DNA from: Loxodes magnus
Taxonomy: Eukaryota > Ciliophora > Karyorelictea > Loxodida > Loxodidae
Length of the DNA stretch: 64,000 nucleotides
Direction: 5' to 3'
Assembly (NCBI GenBank): GCA_946699065.1
Contig: CAMPDV010000871.1
Location: forward strand, 1-64,000
A model generated the notes under the pieces. It did not search any database and was not told the DNA's origin. It saw nothing but the letters and a program-made list of their open reading frames with translations. The translations under genes were made by a program, and so were the position numbers. Shown here one piece after another: positions 45,152 through 56,179 of the stretch. How positions within the stretch are numbered: the stretch's first letter is position 1; each line of letters begins with the position of its first letter.

Positions 45152-48100
45152 TCAGCTCAAATAATTAAATCTAAAACTTTGATTTATTTTAAAAATTTAT
45201 TTTTCAATATTTATTATTTTTTATATTTATATTATATATATCTATTGCTTATAGATTTGATAGTACCAAGTAAATATCTTATAAACATTAGGCAAGCATT
45301 AGTAAAAGAATGTTAAACAAAAATTTTAACTTATTATGGAAGTAAATTTTTAAAATAATTGTTATTCTTCTTTAATCTTTAAATCTAATATTTTATTGTT
45401 TGCAATCTTGTAACAACTTAACGTGTCTTCATCTCTTAGACATTCTTTTTGTAATAAAATTATTTAATTTTCTACTTTTAAACCTAATTATGCACTAATT
45501 TTCTTCTTCAATTTTTCTATTGTATGATAAGGTTTTATTTCTATATTAAAATTTTATCCATTTTTTTATCTTATAGATACTTACATTCCGTTCTAACCTA
45601 TTTATTCTAAGAAAATTATTTTCTTTTCTATATTTTAATAATCTGATATTTTTTTATCGTTTTATAGTATAATTCCATCATAAAATAAATTTTATTAGTC
45701 TTTTTAAATTCCTACTTTATTATATAATTAAGTCTTAACTTATTCTATAGTATCTGAAGTTTAAACATTTACTAAACCTATTTAGCCAGTATAAGTTTAC
45801 ACCACTAATTAGATAAAATGTTACTAAGTTAATAGCTATAGAGTTTCTTTATTATTTATCTAATAGTGCTATAAACTTTTCTAATCTTCTAGTATTTTAT
45901 CTCGAAAGAGTAGAATTTATTAATCTGTAGACCAAGTTTATTTATGGGAAATTTTCTTTTTAATTGATGAAATAGTATCTTTTTAACTAACTTATAAAAT
46001 AAAACTTTAACCATCTAAAGTTTTAAAAATTGCCTCATATAATAATACTAAATCAATTCTTTAGCCATTTTATATATTGTAATGATTTATTGTATTTTAA
46101 TCTTCTAGTTCTATTCCATTATTTAATAACCTTTAATAAATAGATTAGATGTTTTCTTTCTCATAAATCTATTGCTTAATAAATTCGATTTTTTCTTATT
46201 CTGAAATATTTATTCTTTGAGATTTATTATCTGGAAGATTTATGTTTATCTAAACAATAAAATATAACTAAAGTGTTGAATTATTGCAAATTTTATAATC
46301 GCATAACGTACAATGATCTTCTAATTTATTATTTTCAAAAAATAAACTATATTTTTCTGGGGGAATATTTTCTTTATCATATATTATAGCTTTAATATTT
46401 TCTATGGTATTAAAAGATTATACATCAAGTGTAATAATTTTACCAGTTAATAGTTTCACGAATATTAACAAACCATTTCTCAAATTTAGTACTAGATGTA
46501 AAATTGACTCTTTTTATATATTATAATCAGATGGTGTTCAATTATCATCTAATAATTTTCCAGCATAAATAAGTTTTTGTAATTCTGGAGGAATACCTTC
46601 TATATCTTATATTTTATCTTTAACCTTTTTTATAGATTTAGAAGGTTCTATGTCAAGTTTAATGATTTTACCTGCTATAGATTTTACAAAGATTTGCATC
46701 CCACCTTTTAATTAATTTAATAATTATATACTTTTATCTCTTTTTATTCCATAATCAATTAACTTATAGCCTTCAATTAATTCCTTTTTATAATGTTAAA
46801 TTAATTTTATCTGACCTTTTTCTATTTTTTCAATATTTCCTATCATTTCTTTTATATTTTCTATACCTTCAAACTTATTTACTCATAAAATAATTTCTCT
46901 TCCACTTAATAACTTTATCTATAACTCTATTTTCTCTTCTTTTACCTATAAATCTATTCTTTAATTATTTCTTATTTTATAATCTTATAAAGTCATTTTA
47001 TTCTCCAACTACACCTATTATATTAAGAACTTTTGCTCACTTATTTCTATTCCTCATATCTAATATACTAATCCTTTTAATTTCTCTATTCTATCCGTTA
47101 TCCCAACTTATATTTGATACTATAAATTTCTTTCTTAATAAACTTCTATTTGCATTTCTATTATGCTTAGACTAAAGTTAATAACATCTTATTATTCTTC
47201 GTTTTTTTTGCAACTTTACTACTACCTTTACTACATTTGAAAGTCTAAATTAATTTTCTTTTATATTTTTTACTTCTTTTTTATATGTCTTATAAGATCC
47301 TAAGAACTGATATTCCTTTTTACCTTTAAAGCAAATTTTTAGTCTGCATTATCTGATATGATGATTTTCATGTTATCAGTAAACTAAAGTACTAAAATAA
47401 TATCATCTAATTTATATTCCTAAAGCTAGTAATAATATAAAGTCTTTTAGTCTTCTAAATATAGATTTTTTATCATTAATCTCTAAAATTTTGTTTAAAT
47501 ACCTAATCTTTCATAGATAAGCTCCTTTATCTCTTATATAGTATTAAATAAATTTGCTTTTACTTCCATTCGTCTCTCTACCTCTAAAAATCATTTTATT
47601 TTTATGTCAGTAGTTAAAAAGGTTACCTACAAATGAATTGTAGAAAATTATTAAATGTTATAATATGATATAGTTTGATAATTTTCTAATAGCTTTCCTT
47701 GGTAAATTAAGTTTTAAAATTAATATGAAACACCATTTAAGTTTTATATTTAATCCTTTACTTTTCAAATGGTATCAGAATATAAAACATTTAGAATAAA
47801 TTTAATATTATAAATTGAAATGAATATTGATAATACTTTTAATTAGATTTCTAATTTAAAAGTTAGTTCTTCTATATTATTGAATTCTTTTATCATAGTT
47901 TAATCATCTAGTTATTTATTATCATAAATTAATATTTAGTTTTCAGTTACTATTCTTTTTTTATCCAATATTTTCTTTTTTATTTCTAAGATAGAATCTG
48001 ATATATCTGCTTTAATTGTAAAATTAGTATATGATTGTATTCTTATTTTCTTTATCTATTTTAAATTTTCACAATTATTATTCGATTAATTAATTACCTA

Positions 48101-48955
48101 ATTCTCACTTTTGTTTGCTTTTAATTTATTCTAAAATAAGTTTATATCAAATATAAGTTCATTTTATATGAGATTTTCCATTATATCTTATAATATTTCT
48201 TATTTTTATACCTATTATAAGTGTAATTAAGAAATGTTACTTTCTATATTACTGCATTTTTATATTTAGTTTTAAATAGCATAAATTTTTTGATCTGTTT
48301 CTTCCATTTTAATACTATTAACCTTTTTAAGTTATTCCATTTCAGAAATAATTCCTAATATTTATTTCTTATAAGTTGAGATAAAATCATTAGCTTTTAA
48401 GTATTTCTCTTTTTATATCTAGAATATTTGTTTAAATTTACTAAGTATGGTTTTTATTAAAAGCTACTAAGCTTCTTAAAAGATAGTTCTAACGTTTTCA
48501 AACTCCTTTTAGATTTAATTTTTATTATTTTCCAAGATATTAAGTTAATCATATAATATTTATTGATTTGATTATAATTCCTATATTTTTTATTCTTTAT
48601 ATTTGTTTAATAAGTTATTAAACTCTTCAATAGTTAGAATATTATTACAATTTCTGTGATTTAGTATTAAGCAATTGCTACAAATTTTTTATTAATGAGA
48701 AGTACAAAAAAGATCGAAGGATCTTTAGTGAATAGAACAGTAAGCATTTTCACCTTATATTATTTATAGCTGAGGTTCTAATTAACCAGGTTCTTTCCTT
48801 ATTTTTGTTCTACAAACTTTACAAGAATAAGCTTCTTAACCTTAATTCTTAAGTATAGCTATACAAATAGAGCAAAATACATGATTGCACTCCAACTTAA
48901 GAGGAACATGAATATTACTATACTAATTTTAGCAAATAGGACAAACTTAGTTCAT
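45152..48955 (-). CDS. TRIM-polyubiquitin fusion, copy 2 (1268 codons, five TGA)
   Basis: One continuous frame from ATG at 48955 to TGA at 45152 when TAA/TAG are Gln. RING C3HC4: C5, C8, C23, H25, C28, C31, C45, C48. B-box 2: C73, H76, C84, C92, C95, H100, C103 in canonical spacing. A Gln-rich coiled coil covers about residues 105-300. About twelve ubiquitin folds follow from about residue 305 to 1220; several keep S-D-T-I-E, I-P-P-E and L-x-D-Y-N-I marks. The repeats are more diverged than in copy 1 and lack Gly-Gly ends (LNLRNG after repeat 6). In-frame TGA occur at SDTI*KVKD, KIK*FLEVE (47591), YQI*GIE, IIL*VNK (46883) and EDN*TPSDY. If TGA is sense, this is a full-length TRIM-type E3 candidate carrying its own ubiquitin chain mimic. 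If not, it is a pseudogene broken only by TGA. Confidence 0.85.
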
Positions 48956-49319
48956 CTTAATTGGTAATTATAAAGCTTTTTAATATTTATTGGTTTATTT
49001 AAAATTATACTATATTTAAGTATAAAACTAAGATTATATTAATGTCTAAGAATTATTAAAATATAAAATATTATTTTATTAGCTAATCAAATATTTTTGC
49101 TTTATTATTTATAATAGAAAGCTGATATTTAATCAACATTGTAAAAAAAGCATAAATTATTAAGAGGAAATCAATTAAAAAATGATTTAATTGTTTATAT
49201 TAAGCATTTTATTAATTTAATATGCAAGCTATTTAATATCTCAGTTAAGTTCTATTTTTTATAGATTTACTATGATTTTTAGAGTTAAAAGATAGAAAGA
49301 TAAGAATGAAACTCAGCAA

Positions 49320-50235
49320 ATCTTTAAGGAGGGGAAGAAAACTAAAGGAGTTGAGCAAGTAATAATCTAATCCTCCTAGTAGCAAGTAACCTTGAGACCT
49401 TTCTATAAATACTCTTACTCCTAGCTAGGTATCCCCGACCGCCGAAAAGCCTAAAAAATCTAATATTATAAAAATAGGAAATTTAAATCTAGATCCCACA
49501 ACAAAAAGAATAAGACTATTCAATAGTCGTACCAGCGTTAACAGAAATGGTACATAAGCTAAAGAAAAAAAATAAAAGCTAGCAACTTTAAGAATTATGC
49601 AAAAATTCAAAAGAGTATAATTTCAATTTGAAGGGAGATCCAGTAACTTCGAGATGAATTTGCAACTCCGAAGATAGATTGGCAACAACCAAGCAAGCTA
49701 TTTTCGAATGAGTGAAAAACTATATATGATATATGAAATGAAAATGAAGTCAAAATAGAAACCTCTTCCTTAAGCTTCTACAATTGAAATAGATCGTATT
49801 GAATTGGAAAAATTTAAATGCTTCGAAAAATTTAAATATAACTCCCCATTCTAAATGATCCAGATTAAGAAGAAAAATAAATACTACAAATGTACCTCAA
49901 ATGATTACTTCTATCGCAACTATCATGAATTTCTAAGAAAGTAGAAGTAATATTGGTCTAGATTCTACTAGGAAGATTACGGGAAATAAAGCAAACATAT
50001 TAAAGCAATAAGATATATTGTAAATTTTGAGGTGATTCTATAAAAGAAAGCTGTCAAAACAGAATCAAGAATAATAAGTTAGAATGAGAAACCAATTCTA
50101 TGAAGATCCTGATCCTCTTGATTTTGATAACCTATCTTCCTGGTTGGAGTTCCAGCAAAACCCTCTCGACTTTTATAGGAAAAAATCTAGTCGATAAGAG
50201 GTTGAAATACTTGAAAAAATATTTCTTGACTTAAC
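49320..50235 (+). pseudogene. ORF1-like coding remnant, copy 2 of 19150-20090
   Basis: Protein words are shared with copy 1: SQLGIPDRRKAQ, YFYRNYHEFLRK, NQFYEDPDPLDFDNLSSWLE. The knuckle is again Y-x2-C-x4-Y-x4-Y. Frameshifts differ from copy 1 (for example near 50045), so both decayed after duplication. The first 300 bp are nearly identical between copies. Confidence 0.55.
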
Positions 50236-50239
50236 ATTA

Positions 50240-51060
50240 TTCATTCGTAACTCCACCCAAGAAATAATAGAACTCTATTAATACTTTCATAAAAAGACAA
50301 GAAGAATAGTATAATTTAACTGAATAGTCATCAAATTAAAATTAAGAAAAATAATCAAAATAAGCATTTGAATAATCAGTTCAATAGTGAATATCTAATT
50401 TACAGTAGGAACTAAAACCACATAGATAAAAAATAGAATTAATAGAGACCAATTTAAATGAATTGTAGCAAAGAATAGATTATGATTTCTCAGTAGTAGA
50501 GCAAACCCTAAATTCAATCTAATAATAAATGAGTGACAAACTGAATCAAATTACCATACATTTTCAGGACATTCCCTAATTTTTTTAATCAGATCTCTAG
50601 ATTTTCCATTAACAAATAAAATAACTTTAAGAATAACAAACATAGCAACTAGAATTTAATTAAAAATTTATGGTATAAACATAATCCATACCGATGGAAA
50701 TAGAACCTTATATTGAGTTATAATTCGTAAATAGGATAAGTCAACAACTTAGAAAAAACAAGATGCTGATTTGTTAAAAATCACATTAAACGGAAAGGTG
50801 CTGGTAAAGATATCATATATATATGGAAAATAAAAAAATGTTATGAAAAGAATTTTCTAGAACAAAAGAGTGATTTAATGTTTGACCTGCAAGATCTGGA
50901 AAGATATACAGGAAGAAATACTGAAACTCAAAACTAAATTAAACAAATAATAACGAAGATTGGACAAGTAGATAAGGATAGCAGACAAATGAAGTCTTAA
51001 GCCGTCCTTTAGTTTAAGAATAGACTGAACAAAGTATTTAGAGAATTTAAAGGCTAATTC
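50240..51060 (+). pseudogene. ORF1-type coiled coil with degenerate knuckle and G-x-I-Y motif
   Basis: Present only in this copy of the block; copy 1 lacks it between 20.09 and 20.24 kb. In Gln code: a coiled coil (ELIETNLNELQQRIDYDF, VEQTLNSIQQQMSDKLNQ), then ICQKSHQTERCW (a degenerate knuckle with one Cys lost), then KML*KEFSR and PARSGKIYRKKY with four TGA. KML*KEFSR aligns with EIWRELSR of the intact 13992 ORF, so TGA again stands at a Trp site. No frame change is evident between about 50390 and 50960. Confidence 0.6.
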
Positions 51061-51100
51061 TTAAAACTAAAAACTTAATTTTATCTTTTTTTTTATAAAA

Positions 51101-51491
51101 ATATGATGTCGGCCACTGTCGGGAAAATTAGTAGACAATCTTGTGTAGTGTATACATTGCGAGTAATCTCGCACTCGATGCCACCACGGGGAAGTGTGGA
51201 CAAACTCGGAAGTGACGAGTCTAACTTACTCGAGGGTCCTCGCTTGCAGTATGAACGTTTGATTGACATGCTGCTAAAATTCAATTATTACTTCTTATTT
51301 GAATTTTATTCAGTAAACTGGAGCAATTGGTTCAAGATTCGAGAATAATGTTTAATAATTAGATTTCCCATTTGGAGAAGATGATATAATTCATTGGACG
51401 ACTAGAATGACATCATGAAGTATGAGAAAACTTTTTTAGTATTAATCTTAATATTGAAAGAGCTGCGCGCCAACGATGTGCTATGCGCTTT
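51101..51491 (+). mobile_element. Element C, copy 4
   Basis: Starts ATGATGTCGGCCACTGTCGGG. An 81-codon ORF (51103-51348) begins MMSATVGKISR and contains SVDKLGSDESN and YERLIDMLLKFNYYF. It leaves the element C frame near FYSVN, because the SRRLEQ frame continues one base off. It ends in a type I hairpin (51459-51491). Confidence 0.7.
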
Positions 51492-51607
51492 GTAATTATA
51501 TTTATTTATAAGCTTAAAAAACTAGTTATTTAAGCTTATAAAAAAACAGAAAATATGTAAATTAAATGCTAAAATTATAAATTTTAACATTTTTCTTATT
51601 ATTAAAC

Positions 51608-51910
51608 ATGGTATCGAAAGGGAACGGTACAAGGTGCCAAACTCCAATCATTTTTTGGTTATTGAGTCCTTTGGACCGTTTCAAGAGATGACATGCCTAT
51701 TTAATTATTCTGGGAAAATGAGTCTGCGATAAGGGTGATTGGAGTCTAATCCTTCGCTATGTCTGCATCAATTGTAAAGTCGATGGTGACTTGAAGTCGT
51801 CAAAAAATCAGATGAAGAAGATCAATCTTCACACATAACTTCTAAGAAGATACTATGTTCTGTACTAAGAAACTTCTGGAGGTCCAAAATCCTGTGCTCT
51901 TAAGAAAATT
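51608..51910 (+). CDS. Small ORF unit D1, copy 2
   Basis: ATG at 51608. One frame of about 110 codons in Gln code, with TGA at FKR*HAYL, LGK*VCDKG and VLY*ETSG. The core GDWSLILRYVCINCKVDGDL has a CxxC pair, as in the element B protein (AYCILC). The first two TGA are shared with copy 1 at nucleotide level. Function unknown; possibly a small zinc-binding protein. Confidence 0.5.
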
Positions 51911-52066
51911 AAACTTTTTATCTTAATCTTAACATTTTTTCTTCCTTTTTTAATAATATTTTAATTTAATCAATATTTAAGGAAAGATAAATGAATATTA
52001 AAGCTTTTTATTTTAAACAATAAAAAATATTAAAATTGAAATTTACATATTATAATTTAAAAAATA

Positions 52067-52500
52067 TTAATGATGATCACAGTCAGGAGAGTTTTCAATC
52101 TGGATGCTACCACTGATAAGAGAAGAAGGGCCTAAAGAGAGTTACCTAACTTATTTGAAGGTTTTCGCTAAAGTGAATGTTCGACTGATGTTGAAATCTT
52201 AGTCCAAAGCTCCTGGATCCAGTATGTATCTCTGCCCTTCCATATTGACCAACAAAGCACCATATTCAAGATGAATAAGAAAAGATATAAAGTAGGCCAA
52301 GTATTTTGAATTATTATTCTGGTATTTTACTTCAGAAAATGTGATTATTTAATAAAGATCAAGAATTTGGAATGTAAAAGAAGTTCCCATTTGGAAATTA
52401 CTGCATCTCTAGAATTATAAGAATCAATAGTTGTCAAGAGAGCACCTTTAATTTTTTTAAACTTAATTCGTGATAAGCCTATTAATAGGTGACATCACGT
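52067..52500 (+). pseudogene. Small ORF unit D2, copy 2
   Basis: Same unit as 21213-21640, with changes that break the frame (for example one base fewer in the QVFLNYY region). It ends with a well-preserved type II hairpin. Confidence 0.5.
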
Positions 52501-52502
52501 TA
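52469..52502 (+). terminator. Type II bipartite hairpin of unit D2
   Basis: CGTGATaagCCTATTAATAGGtgacATCACG: outer stem CGTGAT/ATCACG, inner stem CCTAT/ATAGG. Followed by TTAATATATATA. Confidence 0.65.
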
Positions 52503-52887
52503 ATATATATATTTACAAATAAATTTAGAAAATAATAATATTTTCAAACATTCGATTCTTTTGATCATTTTTAATTACCATAATATTAATTTTACAATAA
52601 TTTTTTCCTTTTGTAGTTTTTGATAATTGAAGTTCTATATAATTTCTAATATGTCACTTTAGTTATAACATTTCCTTTATTTTTTTCATATCTTTTTAAT
52701 TTTTTTTAATTAAGAAAAACAAAATTACTCAAAATTATGAAATATTTTTTAATCGTTTTTTCAATTTTGTTTTATTTAAATCCTTTAATTAAAATTAAAA
52801 AATTTAATTATTCAAAATAATCTTAAATTTATAATTAGAAGATATATTTAAATAAAATTGAATAATGGGAAAAAATAGAGGATAAAA

Positions 52888-53140
52888 AGTTTTATGGACT
52901 TTCAGAATGGAGTTGAATTCTTATTTTTACCTGCAGGAGACTTATTTTCACTAGCAACCTCTAGAATTGGTCAATGTAGATGGATTCAATCAATTTTGAA
53001 CAAGATATATATTTCAATACTCGTTTTTCTGGAAAAATGAATACCAAAAACTTGCAAAGATTTCCATAAAGGATTATATTACACCGGGCAGACCATTCCA
53101 GCTAATTCCGGAACTTGCATCTGAAATCTACATATGATCA
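52888..53140 (+). CDS. Small ORF (GLYY-GQTIP unit), copy 2
   Basis: ATG at 52888 opens MDFQNGVEFLFLPAGDLFSL and continues through EK*IPKTCKDFHKGLYYTGQ with two TGA in about 80 codons. The TGA after EK is shared with the 21990 copy. No family recognised. Confidence 0.45.
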
Positions 53141-53650
53141 TCCATTTTTCATTAATCATTTTATGAAAAATTGGAGCTTTTCTGTTATTGAAGACAAGCA
53201 CTTACTTAGTCGTTTTTTTGCAGTCTGGGACTTTTATTCTGCTAAATTTTTAGTTGGACTATTACAAAGAATGTACTTGGAAGATATTTTTTGAGAAATG
53301 CAAGTTTTTGCAGCTTGTAATATAAAAGTCGTAAGATTAGCATGCAATATCTTAAGATAATAGCAATAAAATTGGCAAAATGATTTCTGTTGTTTACAAT
53401 TTGGGAAAAATTTTAGAAATAATTGCTTTCTAAAAATTAAGAGCATGTTTCGGCAATGATGCCTTATTTGGTCAGAGAATTTATTGTAGAATTTACTTTG
53501 TTTAGCCAAATCAATGTAATTAATCGCAATTGGAAATTGGTGTATTGGGGCTTGTTCAAGTTTATGTGTTTACTTGACTTGACGATCAGATAAATTTTTC
53601 ATAAAGCAGAGTTTGATGCTTAAGATTATCATTTTAATAATAATTGAAAA
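53105..53650 (+). CDS. Unidentified ORF island with Trp/Cys-rich helical protein
   Basis: From about 53116 the plus strand is open for about 175 codons in Gln code with three TGA: EDIF*EMQV, FRQ*CLIW and YLT*RSD. Text such as HLLSRFFAVWDFYSAKFLVG and ACNIKVVRLACNILRQQQ looks like a folded helical domain. The base composition is clearly higher in G/C than its flanks. It starts in a different frame directly after the GQTIP unit, so the two may be one broken gene. The opposite-strand ORF at 53234-53509 appears to be its shadow. No family recognised. Confidence 0.5.
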
Positions 53651-53654
53651 TAAA

Positions 53655-55375
53655 ATTGAAATTTAATAATAATTAAAGTAAAAATAGATAGAACACGTAA
53701 AGAAAATATTTTTATTAAGCAATTACTTTATAACTTTTATTTTAGATAATAAGTTAAATTCTAAAAAAAAATTTCTTCACTTAAAAAATATCATTTTATG
53801 AAATTCGCTGAATAAAGAATAAAATAAATGTAAATTAAATTTATATTAAATATTCCATAGTTTTTTAGATAAAACATGATATATATTTTTATAAATTTTA
53901 ATTAAAAAAATATTATAAATAGCGTTTAACGTTAGGCTTTCTATAACACCAAAGTTTAAAATTTCAAAATTAGTAATTTAATTAAAAAAAACAACTTTTT
54001 TAAGTCAGTTTACCTTTAAAAAAAATTTAACATTGAAAAATACCATTTAAAAATTACAGCTAAATTAGTTTAGTTTAAAAAATAGAATTTATTAATTTTA
54101 ATTAACTTTTTAATTTTTTGTATTATATCAATTTAAATTTAAAAATATTAATGAAAAATTTTAATAGTCTTAAATTACATTAGAAAATAATATATTATAT
54201 AAATTAATCTTATTTATACTAAAAATAATTTAACTATTAAATTTAAATTATTTTTACACCTATAAAGTATTAAATGAATAAAATTAAATAAAATTGTTAA
54301 CATATTTGATTAAATTTATTATTTTAGATTTATAATAGTTTTTTAATTTTATTTTTAATAATTAAATAATTTCGTAAAAGTTACTTTAGCCATATTTTAA
54401 TTAAATAATCTAAAAATAAATTATATAAATAATAAGTTACTTTTACATTGATTGTAATATGCTTTACCATTTTATTAGCTTAAAATATATTATTTAATTA
54501 TTTTTTTGCTTATTTTATCTAAAATATTTATTCTGATTTCATTTTTAACTAAATAATCTCAAGTCCAAAATAAAATAATGAGTTTTAAGACTGTTAAGTT
54601 AACTATAAAACTTGTAATTTTAAGTTTTTATTAAGTAGAATTACTTTGTACTTAATTCTAAATCTAACAATTTTTTCTTTTATATTAAAAACTTAGATAA
54701 GCACTAATAATGATAAATTCCAGAAGCAAAATGCCCTGAAAATGTGTTTTAATATGTAAATATAATTTCTAAAATTACTATTATAATAAAAAATGTTCCT
54801 AAAATCTTGAAAACAAATTTTTAATTTTAAGATTTACTCTAATTGCATAATAATAAATAAGCAAGAACTACTATAATTATCTGATTTATACTATAACTAA
54901 GTAAAAGCATTTTATAAAATAAATAATGGTAAGAATGCTTCTTATCCTTAGATAAATTCTCAAGTTTACTATTAAAGTTATGACTTAAACTTTCTTTCTT
55001 TTATAAATATAGTATAGCCTTAGTTGAGAAATATATATAAAAACACTGTTACTATCAAAAGAAAAATAATAATAGTTATAATGAACTTTAGTGGCTCCAT
55101 TTTTAATACATCCGCTACTGCTTACTATTTAATTAATATTTACTAAATTACTAGACCTTCAATCTCCGTTTGTTTTTGTGTTTCTTTCTGGATCTTCTTT
55201 GACATTACATTATTACTTAATTATCTATTAAAGGTTTTCTAATATGCTTAGATTTTTCCTAAGAAGTGCTTCTAAAATTCACTCTTGCGCAAATAAATAT
55301 TTTTTGCAAAAAAAACTCCATTCGCTCTAATTAAGAAACACTTTATCATCTATTTTTTTGGAGAATCAAAATTCT
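53655..55375. other. No gene recognised
   Basis: Very A/T-rich; no supported feature. Confidence 0.4.
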
Positions 55376-55385
55376 AAAAAATAAA

Positions 55386-55790
55386 TGGAAGGCTTCAAAT
55401 CAGGTTTCTATACCACCTTAAGAATGAGAGGAAACCAGAAGTCACTCTCAGCCAGTCTTCTTTGACTTAGCCTTAAATATTTTCTTCATAATTCTGAACA
55501 CAGATCCAAGAAGATCAGAAGTAATATAAGAAAGTCATCCATGCAATCACTCCAACATCTCAAGAGAATTTCAGAAAGTTGATGAACTATAATCTATAGT
55601 ATAAATAATAAACTCCAAGAATAAATAAATTGAAACTGAATTTTGGACTTAATTAAGAGAAAGTTGAGAAGAAGAAAAATGAATAAAAAAAGTTTGCAAA
55701 TATTTTAAAATTAAAGAAAGATTCAACGTGGATAAAAGTATAATAATTGTAAAAGATTGAAGTCAGAATAGCATTGGATTATTAACCCTT
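55386..55790 (+). pseudogene. ORF1-type N-terminal fragment
   Basis: ATG at 55386 gives MEGFKSGFYTTLRMRG, matching the N-terminus MVEGFKSGLYTTSS of the 10838-11749 ORF. A TGA follows within 30 codons and the rest is a charged, frame-shifted remnant. No knuckle was found. Confidence 0.5.
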
Positions 55791-56179
55791 TTTTATGTGA
55801 ACTTAAAGAAAGATTTTAATCAACTGAATTTAGTAAAATAATCATTTATTTTCAATAATTAAAGTTAGCAGAATATTCAAAAAAAGATATTTATTGATAT
55901 GAAGAAAGGAGGAAATAATAATTAAAATCGTACTGAAGGAGTGGGAAATAACAAATTAAAAAAATTTATAAAATGGATGAAATAATAAGAAAAACAATTA
56001 GATTTTTTAATTCTAGTTTATTGAAAGATATGGTATCATTAGGATTCAATCTATCGTTTAGCTAAAAGATATAGTAAATTTTCTAAGAGGAAGAAGTAAA
56101 AAATTAAGAATTAAGAAGAATTATATCAAAATTATGTTATTAAAAAAAAAGTTAAAAAGTTAAAAAGCTTTGTTAAAGC

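Noticed and set aside
53234-53509. Minus-strand 91-codon ORF
   Set aside because: The plus-strand frame is longer, richer in domain-like hydrophobic pattern and reaches both sides; the minus ORF looks like its shadow.
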